In this document: positions 1 to 10,589 of the stretch, piece after piece
How positions within the stretch are numbered: position 1 is the first letter of the stretch
Layout of the letters: each line of letters opens with the position of its first letter
From: Isoetes taiwanensis
Lineage: Eukaryota; Streptophyta; Lycopodiopsida; Isoetales; Isoetaceae
Reading direction: 5' to 3'
Assembly (NCBI GenBank): GCA_021234155.1
Contig: JAJEKV010000033.1
Span: 14,635,422-14,699,421, forward strand
DNA length: 64,000 nucleotides
Made by a program: the position numbers and the translations under genes
Notes under the pieces: model-generated
Databases searched by the model: none
What the model was told of the DNA's origin: nothing
What the model saw: the letters and a program-made list of their open reading frames with translations, nothing else

Positions 1-689
1 TTTACGCGCCTATAGGATTGCTACAGATCATCATGAAGACATTATCTAGTTGAACATCATATTGTTGGACACACTTGTCTTTATGTAACCAAGGGTTGCC
101 GTATAATAAGACATGCATAATCTGGCAAACAAAATTTGACTAAGATGGATGTCGTACCATGCAACAGTGCCTTCCTGTCTTTCATTAATAGAACTTCAGC
201 ACCCCAAAAATAGCCACTATAGAGTTCTCCAACTTCTTCACCCCAAAAAAGAGTGGGCGAAGCATGACTATACTATCGATTATCATATTATTTTTAGTTT
301 CTATTGGTTGAATTACTTACACAATGTTTCTTCATCTCATATTGTGATGTCTTAAATAAACCTTGCGCTTTTCACAATGCCCGTTTATCTTTGCATGAAC
401 ATAGCAGACCCTATACACAAGTAGATTTATTACATCGCCTTTTGGAAGCAACTAGCTCCTACCGGGTTTTTAAAAGCGAGATGTTGCTGCTGGAGTTCAA
501 AAAAGCACAATTCCATTATTTTTGGACAATACCTGAATTTGTGGACTTTTTTGGAAATCTTGCTTCGATGACAGTTTTCATACACTAACAAACGTCCCCA
601 GCGAGTGCTGCATATGCTTCAACACCAAGCACTGAAATCTTGACAGTGTTGGGTAGTTTTTTCTTATTGGAAGAAGCCCAAACATAATT
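1..689. other. No gene recognised
   Basis: AT-rich sequence with only short open frames on the plus strand. Neither 149-355 nor 304-588 resembles a family I know. It could be the decayed 5' part of the LINE that follows, but I see no diagnostic motif. Confidence 0.3.
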
Positions 690-837
690 GAGAGTCTCTA
701 TCTCAATGCAGTCACTAGCAGTCGTTAGACATAATTGGGTGGCTACATCTGGCTCCTCACAGGGACAAGCATACTATATCCACGTCGGACATAAGGTATC
801 ATCAGGGCCTGCCACTATAAACATAACCTCTTTATCT

Positions 838-1289
838 TTAAATGGATTGAATTCCAATATAGGTTTATTCTTCCACGACCAACGTTCCTTGTGGTGATGG
901 CTTGACGCTTTGTGGTACATGGGCCATTCTTAAACTCCAAAAGTAGAGGCCCAATGTGCCCTGCAACCTCTCATCATCATCAGCGATAGAAATTGTTCTA
1001 TTATACCTCATGCTCTAATGTGAATTTCTCTTGGTCAGATAAAAGGAAGGGAGAGGATAGAACCTACTATAATCTTAACAGAGTTTACATCTCCAACTCA
1101 TTCTCCAACACCCTAGCTAAATGTTTGGTTGCTAAAGATGAAGGAGCTACTTTGTCTGATCATCAACCTGTCATAATTGGGTTCAAGGACCTTAATTTGC
1201 ATAAGTCTCAGGCCAAAACATCCTTTAAGCTGAACACTTCACTCATATCTAATGCTAAGTTTTGTAAGGACCAAGGAATACTCCTCTAG
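838..1289 (+). pseudogene. LINE-A endonuclease (EEP fold) remnant
   Basis: This is the C-terminal half of an APE-type endonuclease, which nicks target DNA to prime reverse transcription. The piece FFHDQRSLW followed by WLDALW (868-920) matches the block that precedes the GDFN motif in plant LINEs. FSWSDKRKGEDRTYYNLNRVYIS (about 1023-1092) corresponds to the substrate-binding LDR.YIS segment, and LSDHQPVIIGF (about 1155-1187) holds the conserved SDH catalytic triplet. The N-terminal catalytic residues and GDFN are not recognisable. Two stops separate the blocks near 896-930, so it is not functional. Confidence 0.7.
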
Positions 1290-1431
1290 CCTTCCCAAGC
1301 TCCCAATTCATCAGTCTCTGTCTTCATTTTCTTTCAAGTTGAAAAAATCAAAGGCCTAGATAAAAACTTGGGGGACACAAGTTAAGAGGAAGAGATTCTG
1401 TAAACTTGATCTTTTTAATAGAATCAAGCTA

Positions 1432-1668
1432 GTGAGGCAACTGATTATGGATGATCAAAATAATGTTAACTTACAGGAAGAGGAGAGCATGCTTGAAATT
1501 GAAATCAAACAGATTGAGGAGTACCAAGCCAGAGGTCTTGCTATAAAGGAAAAAATCTCATTTGTAAAAGAATTAGACAACTCGTCATCTACCTTCTTTT
1601 TCAAAAAGGCCAAACAAAGAATGCTAAATAATGCTACCACTAAAGTTAAAGAGAGCTCTATTCTTTAG
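1432..1668 (+). pseudogene. LINE-A linker between endonuclease and RT
   Basis: A 78-codon open stretch, rich in Glu, Lys and Gln, corresponds to the helical connector of plant L1 ORF2. The piece VKELDNSSSTFFFKKAKQR matches the familiar block in which an acidic stretch precedes N..FFF..A..R. It ends at a stop where the connector should enter the RT fingers domain. No RT motif follows. Confidence 0.6.
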
Positions 1669-1822
1669 GATAACCCTGACCCTGCAATCAACACCAGAGG
1701 AATTAAGATTGTTGAGCCTAATGGAAGTATCACTCTTTTGAGCTCTATTTATCAAGCACTCATATCTATATATCTACATCTCATCTGTATTAATTGATGA
1801 AAAGAAGTCATACAGTCTTATC

Positions 1823-2735
1823 GAGAGAGGCATCAGAGATTTCATTTGGTTTGGTATGCATTGCATCAATTGGAAGGAGCTAGCTCATGGCAAAGATCAA
1901 GGTGGTCTAGGTTGGAAATCTTTATTCTTACAAGCACAAGCTCTGGATGCTAAGTATGTATGGAAAGCTATCAATGGATACAACTCCCCTGCAATAGACT
2001 TTATAAAATTCTAGCTAAAAAAGAGTAAGCTATTTAATAGATAAAATTATCAACATGCTTTACCTGACCTTGTCTTTCAGTCCTTCAAAGCTGCCCCAAA
2101 TACATCTAATTTGATGATAAACTTGTTTGAGATCTGGAATGTTGTAGCTCCAGCTTTGGTTTGTAGGGCAATTTGTGATGATAGTGGTTCATCCCCCATT
2201 CCTAGGCCCCCGTTTTTGGCAAAAATGGATATTCTTGTCTTGTTGAAGAACATCCCAAGTGCTACAGGAAATGGAAAAATGCAGGCATCTCAATTCTTTT
2301 TTACTTATGGAATATGGAAGGTGGAGGACATGGAATGGGATGAATAACTTTGGTATCTCTTGTCCTGCTAACAAACTTTTATACAAATACATTATTTCTT
2401 GTCTTAAAGGGATCATTCGATGCATAGTTACCGACTTTACCAATAGAACTCAAGGAAATAAAAACTGCTATAGTTGTTTCAAAGCATATAAAATGAACTA
2501 TGTTGCCAATTCTGACAGGTTTTCTTCCAGATGGAATGCTGCCCCTAATGAGTTCACTAGAGTTCTCAAATTCTCAAAAGCTGTTGAAAATCCTATTGCC
2601 AACCTAAAATTCAATTATTGGCTGGTTTTCTCTGCACTTAGGGATCTTTTCCAAAATGGCTTTCAAGTAAAAGGAAAGAAAGAAATATCTTATTTAAAGT
2701 GTAAAGTGTTAGTATGTAAAGTGTTGGTTTATTAA
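1823..2735 (+). pseudogene. LINE-A C-terminal region downstream of RT
   Basis: The first part reads ERGIRDFIWFGMHCINWKEL then GGLGWKSLFLQAQALDAKY, the standard block after the RT thumb in plant L1 ORF2. After a stop near 2011 the reading continues as KLFNR...LPDLVFQSFKAAPNTSNLM, which lines up with the LINE-D block at 55.02-55.14 kb (SLIDGHPS...LPSSSFCQLKPAANSSPLM). The 2259-2735 frame (158 codons) may continue the decayed zf-RVT/tail part, but no Cys/His cluster is clear there. Confidence 0.6.
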
Positions 2736-2760
2736 AATACTATTTGTTTACGCTAAGTTG

Positions 2761-4002
2761 TAAGTTCAATATTTGTGTTTCTATTTACTGTTTTATGCAA
2801 GGATCACACCAGGCGAATTTATTATATGCAATTACTTTTGCGCATGAAGATTTCGCATCATATGATCCTCTTTAAACAAGGATGGCTTTGACCTTCAATG
2901 TTCATAAATTTTATGAATGTTTGCATATAAGAATGTCACATATCATATTTTCTTAAAAAATGGTCATCAAATGGATAACTAGTCAAAGAGTTCTTCTACT
3001 ACTTAAAGAGTTTCAAGACTCATTTTTGCTATAATTTAAATAGCAATAGTTTTTTAAAGGAATCTATTGTGAAAAGTAGTCAAAGACTTCTTATATTAGA
3101 GGTATCTAAACACAAACACCATAACCTTTGTACTTCAAGAATGTGTAAACCCTTTGCATTGCAAAGTATAATGTCATTTATTAGCATCTTCACAAACATT
3201 TCCCCTTCCTTAAAGGGGTATTTCTTTGATCGATGCTATTTCAGTGATCTCCTCCTCTTCAATACAATAAGTTATTTTGGCATAGCTATTAATCATATCT
3301 CCATTCTGTCATATATCTAAGAGGGATGGTGACTATTTTTCCTCCACCCCTTTCAGTGCTTTTATGAAAAAAGCTACCTTGGATGTTTAGGGATTTCTCC
3401 ATGCCTTGTCCACTTCATAATTGTCCCATTTCTAACAAAACCAAGTGCATGCGCCCTAGGAGGTGCATGCACCCATAGTATATGCATGTACTGAGTGCAT
3501 CCATATGAGCTTAAATGATTTTGTTAGGGGCTTCCACAAACCTCTTTGCATCTTGTTCTTTGAGATGTATTCGCTATATATATGGGAACAAGTCCGATAG
3601 AGCATCTCAAGCTTGTTTCATTCTCAATGAGGAATGTATATCATCAGCGCCCTCGTTTCAACATCAACCATCACTTTTTTATATTCAAATTCCTTTGCCT
3701 CGTGAATGTCAATAAGCCATCGTTATTAGTCGTAGTCGTGATGGTTTAAGCCATAAATATTTTTTATTTGTTTCTAATATGTGAAAATGGGACAATAAAT
3801 GCGCAATCTCTCGAAATCCGTGAGAATCTATAATTATGAAGGGTAGGTAATCTACATGGCATTGGGTAGAAGAATAAGAAATCTGACGTGGAATGGCTCT
3901 TACGAGGCCATTTTGAGATCCCAAATCCGCCCTAATGTTTCAAAGCTGCACAAAATCTAGCTTGACGATGAACTAAGGGATCAGGAGACGTAGCAGCATG
4001 CT
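2761..4002. other. No gene recognised; GTGCATGC-rich patch
   Basis: AT-rich DNA without a recognisable coding family. At 3443-3502 several GTGCATGC/TGCATG-type palindromic words cluster within 60 bp. Short open frames at 3069-3320 and 3515-3715 have no recognisable domain. Confidence 0.35.
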
Positions 4003-6694
4003 TTAAAAACTATGTGAGACCCCAGAAGGCTTGAGCGGGGCTCTGCCAACCTCGTTCATTAGAAACATATATCCACTTCCGAGTATGGTCCAAGGTTTCT
4101 CCCTCCTGTCAGACAGAACGACGCTGTTTCTCCCACCGAAGATCTGTAGAAATGTGAGCTGGGGTCCAATTTGCGTGACCAACCAGAGCCTTGGTACAAA
4201 GGGGGAAGCGCCAATCTGACATGAGAAATTGAAGGCGTGAGGTGCTCCCAATGATGCATATGGATTATTTTGTGGAGGAGGCTGCATCATGGGCTGCTGG
4301 GCTTGATTACGAAATTCCTGAAGGACATCAGCATCCAAAGTCTGACACCATCATTCCCAATTCGAACACGACAGAAGAGTGTTGACAGGAGAAGGGACCC
4401 ATTCCGTGGGAATGGTCTCACTTTCAAGATATGCACGGAGAGTGTTGAAACCACTAAGGTGCTGTAAATAAATTTGAGCAAACTGAATCCCCATATCTTC
4501 ATGCAAATTCTTGTGGACCTGGTGCAGAGTTTTCGCAATCCAGAGGGGCAAGTGATGACTAAGCTCAGGCACGTACGCTACCTTGAAGGTGTTGGTCCAT
4601 GTTGGATCATGAAGATATTTATTCTCAGGTGTCAAAATTCACTTAGCATCCTGGTTGCCTTGAAAAGCACGGTTTGGACCATCAGTGAATTTTTCCTGTG
4701 TGTTGACAAAATAAAAACCATGAATCATATACGCCATGGGTTGAACCAGGCAAAAAATAAAGAATGGTGAGTCATCACAAGTGATAAGTCCATATGTCAG
4801 AAGAGCACAAAGAAGACCTTTATCTTCGATTGAGAGATCAGGCCAAATGGTGAGAAGATCATTAGTGCTGAGAGATCCACCAAGCTTGCCATTCGCAGAA
4901 TACCACTTAAGCATGAAAAGATGGCGTCGAGAGACCACTTAAACCAGAAAGCTCGTGGGTGTTGAGAAGTCATCGGGAACATGGACTGCTAATGAAATAT
5001 AATTCTCATGCTGATTCTGAGTATCTTCATCAGACTGAATGACTTGCTTCAACTGGTGTTCCATGTCACAAATCTTGTTATCCTTCTCAGCGAGAAGGCG
5101 CAGTTGGTCTCTGATCTTCCTGTGAGAGTGCGTGGCCTGTGACGATGACGATCCCTGAGTGGAGAGCTACAACTGAAGACTTGCGATTTCTATGTCATCA
5201 ATCAACTACGTTTTTCGAAGCTTACGCAAAAGTGAGTTTGCAAGGCCGTGACACGGTATGCAACCGCTAGTTGGTCTTCTAAAGCAGCGATGTGAATCTC
5301 ACCTTGCATGACGTCATGTAGCTGACGGGTGTAATCATTGTGTAATCCCTTATACAAATTATGACTGTCAGCAAGAAGTTTATCTTTCTCTTTGAGTTGA
5401 GCCAGAAGTTCTTGGATAGTAGCTTGAAGTTGAACTTGCTGGTCTTCTAGGGTGGCGCGTGTGGCGTGTTCATTCTTGAGAGCCTCACGGGTCTCAAGCA
5501 GAGCAGCGTGTTTACTCTAAAGGCTTTCTTCCAGAGTCTGGACTTGAGTGGTAGCTGCCTGAAGATCACGGTGGATAGTATCCTGGAATCCATATACTCT
5601 TTAACTCCATTCATGAAGTGTTCTTATGAAGTCGTGGAGTTTGATCATGCATTCAAGCAACAATTTGCTCATACCGATACAAGGCGGCGTCGAGATGGAG
5701 GAGGAACAAGAGGGTGTAGAGGCAATGATGGTTCTCGGAATGATAGGAGCAACGTTTTGAGAAACTTCTTCGAGAGGTGGAATTTTCAACTTATGTTGGA
5801 CCGAGAGGAAAGAACATTGATTCCTGGACTATGGCGTGGTTCTTGTTGGCATGGAGAGGGTTTCACGAGAACTTTCTTCTTGAAGTTCCTTGATGGCAGG
5901 GATGATTGAACGCTGGTGACTAGAGGCAGCAAAGGTGGGGGACATGTGACTAGGTTCTGGAAGGCAGTGGTTGATGATTGCTTGAAAATTGGCACCCATA
6001 GCAGATTCGAGGCCAGAGCCTGGAGATTGACGGAGATGATCAACTTCATGGAGGAGACCTGAAACATGATTTGACGCTAATCAATAAAACTGGTGGAGTA
6101 AATGGCAGCAATGGTTGTGTGAAAGAAGTGTTTGTTGATGTGGGTGTTCTTAATGGAATAACCGTAGAACTTCCTCCACAAACTTCACAAAGGCTTGATG
6201 GGACTTTGCAATATTCGTGAGCTTGTGAGTGGTGGCTGCATATGGTGTTTGGCCATAAACGGTAATATCATGATCCTACAAAGCAGCCCAATTCAAAGAA
6301 GGAGTTCGACGAGGTAATTGAAATACCTGAGTCAAAAGATTCTGATTGAGGGTGATTCTGTTGTGATCCACCATCGTCTGATAACCTGCATCAGTCTTGA
6401 CAAGATGAGCAACAAACTGCCGAAGCTGAACTGGATTAGGAACAAGGAGTTCTTGTTTAGAGAATTCAAACAACCCCGCCCTTTCAGCGACTTCACGATT
6501 TGCGCCTTCAAGAGGGTCATGAACAGTGGCAGTAGAAAAATTGGAGGCGGAAGACGAAGAACGAAGAAGTTTGCAAAAGCTTTTAGGGCACGTGTTTGTT
6601 CAACAAGATTTTTATAGACAATTTCAGAAGTGGAATCTGAACCATTGATAGTGGTAGATGGCTGACAGAGATGAAAGAAACTTCTAGAATGCAA
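4003..6694 (-). pseudogene. Decayed gene of unknown function with coiled coil
   Basis: Reading the minus strand from about 6694 down gives a nearly continuous protein-like text broken by a handful of stops and frameshifts. Pieces in order: QTRALKAFAKLL, then ELLVPNPVQLRQFVAHLVKT (about 6450-6390), then QTPYAATTHKLTNIAKSHQAF (about 6250-6190), then a strong coiled coil at about 5580-5230 (LEDQQVQLQATIQELLAQLKEKDK), then FMLKWYSANGKLGGSLSTND and WPDLSIEDKGLLCALLTYGL (4920-4780), and a Gln/Pro-rich tail (QAQQPMMQPPPQNNPY, about 4310-4255). The order globular, coiled coil, globular, Gln/Pro tail suggests a structural or gag-like protein of an element, but I do not recognise the family. The low number of breaks implies recent decay. 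Confidence 0.5.
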
Positions 6695-7260
6695 AAAATT
6701 TGGTTAAGTCCCAGAAAGCAACTAAGAGTTAATCAAGGATGGAGATGAACTGGAGTGAACGGTTTGATGGGACGTCGGGGTGAGGTACGAATAATGATTT
6801 GGCGAATCATGGTATTAAGGGAGCATAATTAAGATGGACAACTCAAGAGTCGAACGTTTCAAAGAAAGGTGGTGGCCAGAAAGGGGGCCTAGAGATGGTA
6901 ATGCTTGTGATGAGATTTGCAGCGATAGCGAGAATCTTAGATTGGAATGTACCTTGCATGCGTAACGTCGCCAGAAATTTGATTGGGCCACGATGGCAGC
7001 TCACGCAGGCAAGAGGCCTATATAAAGCGAGCAAGATTGAGAGGAGAACACCAATTTCGCGACGATGGATATGCCAAACACTATGCCAAAGAACTGCTGT
7101 GAGTGGATCACTTGCAAGGTGACTGATTTTGATCTGTGGAAGCTGAAGAATCGGGTATCCCGATGGATGGGTGGCTGGACGGTGTTGCGAACAATCTGGA
7201 CCCTATGACGAACACTCGGGATATGGTCCTACATCTTATTTGGATCCGCACTAGTGTGTA

Positions 7261-7414
7261 ACGTTCCTAACCGACATGCCCTTAACCAACTGGGCAAAAC
7301 CGCTAGACGTTTATGAGTAGTCGCTTTTACCCATTTATGCCGGTGTCTCGAGAACGCCCCACAGGCACATTCAAGGATCGAATACTCGAGCGGTCTACCA
7401 TGGGCCCATTACAG
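7261..7414 (-). repeat. 150-bp repeat copy 1, tRNA-like A box (possible SINE)
   Basis: This stretch is about 90 percent identical to 7573-7727. On the minus strand it contains GCCCAGTTGGTTAAGGGCAT (7276-7295), which fits a tRNA A box (internal pol III promoter). A second tRNA-like phrase, CTCGAGTATTCGATCC, lies further upstream in the same orientation. No B box is evident next to this copy, so it may be truncated. Confidence 0.4.
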
Positions 7415-7572
7415 TCTCTCCCACTAGAACTATGCTCGTCCTCGAGCATCCAAGGCTATACCATGTCTATGTCATACCATGTCACAATGATTACCAAATC
7501 TTTGCAAATTACCCATGCATATAGGCACCCTTGGAGTCCGAACTTCGAGATGCGCCTCGATACCAAGCGTAG

Positions 7573-7727
7573 CGTTCCTAACCGACATGCCCTTAACCAA
7601 ACTGGGCAAAACCGTCTAGACGTTTATGAGTAGTCGCTTCTATCCATTTATGCGGTGTCACCGAACGCCCTCTGGGCACATTCAAGGATCGAATACTCGA
7701 GCGGTCTACCATGGGCCCGTTATACAG
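7573..7727 (-). repeat. 150-bp repeat copy 2, tRNA-like A and B boxes (possible SINE)
   Basis: Second copy of the repeat at 7261-7414. The minus strand has the A-box-like sequence at 7586-7607 and, 42 bp further on, GTTCGGACTCC (7543-7533), close to the B-box consensus GGTTCGANNCC. The spacing fits tRNA genes and tRNA-derived SINEs. The A-box region would not fold as a normal tRNA, so this is more likely a SINE head than a tRNA gene. No clear A- or T-rich tail was found. Confidence 0.4.
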
Positions 7728-7888
7728 TGCTTATACTTGATCCTGCACACCTGTGCTGCTACTAATCTAGAGTTGCCTTGTTTTTAATTTAGGATTTTGT
7801 ATATAGGGCGGAGACCTTAGCGATTAAGTATGGGCAAGGCCCAATTTTGTTGTAACCCGCAGCTTTTTGAATATAATAGTGTTTGCAC

Positions 7889-8143
7889 TCACTCTTGCAT
7901 CTCTGTGTCTGAAATTGTGTCGGTATTTTCTGTATGAAAGAGTTTAAGGCGAAAGCAATTAACCAGAGTGGGTAATGGAGTGCCATCTAATTCTGCCAGT
8001 TGAAACACACTGGGCTGCACCACCTTAAGAATCTAATAAGGACCCAGCCACCGAACTTTCAACTTTCCTGGAAAATGTTTATATCTGGAATCATAAAGAA
8101 GAACTAAATCTCCTTCCTTGAATGTTTTTTCTTTGATGGTGTT
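7889..8143 (-). pseudogene. Ty3/gypsy integrase C-terminal end
   Basis: The minus-strand frame reads FKEGDLVLLYDSRYKHFPGK then LKVRWLGPY, followed by VVQPSVFQLAELDGTPLP and VNCFRLKLF. This is the C-terminal region of a Ty3/gypsy integrase (the GD.VL.YD....F.GK....W.GPY block), ending at a natural-looking stop at 7889-7891. One in-frame stop (8033-8035, directly after GPY) breaks it. Nothing upstream on the minus strand resembles the integrase core, RNase H or RT, so the element is truncated or interrupted near 8143. No LTR or polypurine tract could be assigned. Confidence 0.75.
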
Positions 8144-8953
8144 TGCCGATTTTGAGGCCATATTACCACAATACAATAGAATGAATGATGGGCTAGCAAC
8201 AGCTATTTTGGGACAGAAGAATGGGGTCGAAATGACAGAGCGAGAGCTGAAAGACAAGGTCTCTGATCTTATGATGCATGCGATTGTAAAAAATAGGAAT
8301 AGAGTGGGTTAATAAACACTTCAGAATTTTGAATCGGCGGCAGTGTGACCTTTTGGCAGGGATGGTTGCACATTATGAGGGAATGCAGGAAGCTCTGGCA
8401 AACATCATTCTATTCTCTTCTAGTATGACAACACAAAATTTGGATGCTTTGGTACAAAAAACTATTATTTTGGATGCACCACTAGTTGAACCAGTCCTAC
8501 CATCTCCTCTTGTTGTTTAACGAAATGTATGGGTAAAAAATATGGGGTCTATTTTGGGATGTATAGATTTAGGTGTTTGGAAAAGATAAATTTTGTAATA
8601 TAGTAGTTTTATAATAATATATTATAAATATTTTCGGACCGAGAATGCTTGTATTTTAAGTTGGCGTATATTTGTCTATGAATGAAAATTCTAGGATCAG
8701 TTACTCTGTCACTTTCAAATATTGTTACACGTAGACCTAGTAAAAGAACGTACTTGTAACTCAATTCTGTTACGTTCTAATGTTCCCATGCACTAAATAT
8801 TATTTAGCTGCATTTCAAAATCAACTATATACAATTCACATGCAGCATACAGTACGCCACAAACACTGTACAACACAATGATCACCACATGCACCACCAC
8901 ACTAAGCACCATAACTAAGAAAAGATAAATAATAACAAAATAAAAAAACTAAC
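8144..8953. other. No gene recognised
   Basis: Two plus-strand frames (8118-8312 and 8329-8520) are short and match nothing I know; their succession in the same direction could be an exon relic. From 8520 the DNA is AT-rich with no coding signal. Confidence 0.3.
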
Positions 8954-9240
8954 ATGTGATTCTTCTAGATAGTAGGTAGCATATTCTTCTCTTATATTGC
9001 TCTCCAATCTTCTAGCTCTAACCTCCTTTGTGTTAGGAGACACTCTGGTATTCTCAAAAATCCAAATTTTTGAATCTTTTCTATCTGTTCATCTGGAATT
9101 TCATCAAACCTTTTAGCCCTTTTATAAGAAACCTATTTAGCACCATTCTTATCAATCTCTGCAATCTTGCTTTTTGCTTTTTGGAAGTTTCTTGGATGAG
9201 CACTTAACACCTTTCCAAGATCCCTCTGGCTGATTTTGTC
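8954..9240 (-). pseudogene. Transposase-like family, fragment C (NTRVSP exon)
   Basis: The minus strand reads DLGKVLSAHPRNFQKAKSK, and after a stop and a frameshift WIFENTRVSPNTKEVRARRL then REEYATYYLEESH, ending directly at GTTAGT, a splice donor (8953-8948). Copy B has the same exon at 18749-18393: MGKVLDVHPRNLTAAKRDKF, FWISNTRVSPNTKDVKSRRL, REEHATHYLEQSQ, then GTTAGT. Fragment C is therefore the same exon of a third element copy. The rest of the gene is not recognisable downstream (below 8948). Function is inferred from the fuller copies. Confidence 0.65.
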
Positions 9241-9526
9241 ACTTATTTCTGAATTTACATTGCTTAGTGGGTGGATTCATGGTATGGTGTCTCAATTTTG
9301 CTCATTTTTGCACCACAAAAATAGTCCAAAACATAGTTCAAGATTGTGGTTTGTACACACAAAAATTCAAATCATTTAGCATTTATGATAGTGCAAAAAT
9401 AAAATTCCCTCTCTTTGGCATGATATCTTTCTCGAGAATAGGACTTTTTGAATTTGCCACACAAGCCAAATGCCACGGAGACCAAAATAACGTGGACCGC
9501 CAAAAAATAACCAAAAACACCAAAAA

Positions 9527-9890
9527 GACCTAAATAGAGACCGTAGAAGAATAGCGGATCTTGTGGATCGTAGCTTGTGGATCATAGCCAAACAGATCTT
9601 GTGGATCATAGCCACCAAAGCGAGATTGGCGGATCATAGCTTGCCAAATCATGGGAAAAGCTTTTGGGAAAAGCTTTGCTATATATGCGATGCCGATTTT
9701 GTTTCCATTGATTTTTGACCTTGTGAAAAGACCTAAATAGAGATTATGGAAGCATGGCCGGATCTTGTGGATCATAGCTTGTGGATCATAGCATAAAGAT
9801 TGTCCGGATCATAGCTAGAGCTTGTGGCAAAGCTTTTGTTGTATGTAGTGCCAATTTTGATTGATTTTTGACCTTGTGGAGTTGGTTCAA
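9527..9890. repeat. Imperfect tandem duplication built on TTGTGGATCATAGC
   Basis: Two units run in the same direction (about 9527-9724 and 9727-9880). Each begins with AGACCTAAATAGAGA, carries several copies of CTTGTGGATCATAGC, then GCAAAGCTTTTG-like sequence, and closes with TGATTTTTGACCTTGTG. The 14-base phrase TTGTGGATCATAGC or a close variant occurs about six times between 9550 and 9800. It lies directly upstream of the cassette starting at 9.94 kb. Confidence 0.6.
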
Positions 9891-9938
9891 TCCTTGGTCT
9901 CTTAAATTTCATGGTTGTAGAAATGGAAAAAAAATGTC

Positions 9939-10391
9939 TTGAATGATAGTGGATTATCATACGGGGATTTGTTAAAACATGAGGAAAAGTTTGTGGATCC
10001 ATTAGAGATGCGCAAGTATTGGGGACCAAAGGTGGAGAATAAACAATCCTATAGATTGAGGGCTCAAAAAAAAAAAAAAGAAAGAGGCTTTTACGAAAGC
10101 ATTTATAGGGCAATCTATGAGGAAAGGAGTCATGTTCAAAATGGGCAGGTTAGTCAAGTTATGGTCAGTAGCATGGTTTTGCATGATGTTAAAGGTAAGG
10201 ATATAGATTGGTTGAGTTTTTATAAGCATGCTTCAAAAAAAAAGAGGTCTTCAATGCTAGAAGAAGATAATATACCCATCCAAGAAGATAGTGGGACTAG
10301 AAAACACTTTGAAACCTATACAAGATTCAGGCATCAACTGAACCACGATTGGCTTCATCATATTCTAAAACCGTGGAGTCTAAGAGAGTAA
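9939..10391 (+). CDS. Hypothetical exon or ORF, 150 aa, basic
   Basis: An uninterrupted 150-codon frame on the plus strand, Lys/Arg-rich, with GLSYGDLLKHEEKF near the start and a KKKKER run at an A-tract (10067-10082). The A-tract means the frame could be shifted there. It precedes a 10.4-11.15 kb segment that behaves like an intron before the RING-encoding exon, so it may be a first exon of that gene. It has no domain I can name. Confidence 0.35.
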   Translation: MNDSGLSYGDLLKHEEKFVDPLEMRKYWGPKVENKQSYRLRAQKKKKERGFYESIYRAIYEERSHVQNGQVSQVMVSSMVLHDVKGKDIDWLSFYKHASKKKRSSMLEEDNIPIQEDSGTRKHFETYTRFRHQLNHDWLHHILKPWSLRE

Positions 10392-10589
10392 ATATGGTAA
10401 TACAAGTTGTAGTTTTTATTTTGTTTAATTTGCATTTTGTCAAATGAGCTTACATAACACAATGTGGGTGGTTTCAGCAAAGTTGGAGATGCAAAAAGGA
10501 GATTTTACCTTTGGACATTCTGATAGTAAGTACTTTTGATAAACATTGTAGAGTCTTAATAATCATTGGTTTGTTCATAGCCTAACCTT

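Larger units (their letters stand above)
690..2760 (+). mobile_element. LINE-A: L1-type non-LTR retrotransposon relic, RT core deleted
   Basis: Pieces of a LINE ORF2 lie in the correct order on the plus strand: endonuclease end, endonuclease-RT linker, then the region downstream of the reverse transcriptase. The linker ends near 1668 and the C-terminal part begins near 1823, so about 150 bp occupies the place where several hundred RT codons should be; the catalytic FADD-type core is missing. Stops and frameshifts break every part. The C-terminal part aligns by eye with the LINE fragments at 34.3, 53.5 and 54.9 kb (GGLG.K..L..QA.AL..KY.W), so all belong to one family. It is an immobile relic. 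No target-site duplication was identified. Confidence 0.75.

Noticed and set aside
7261-7727. True tRNA genes
   Set aside because: A- and B-box-like sequences exist but the flanking bases do not form an acceptor stem or anticodon arm that I can draw.
9527-9890. CRISPR-like array
   Set aside because: Repeats are of variable spacing and tandem, spacers are not unique, and the genome is eukaryotic.
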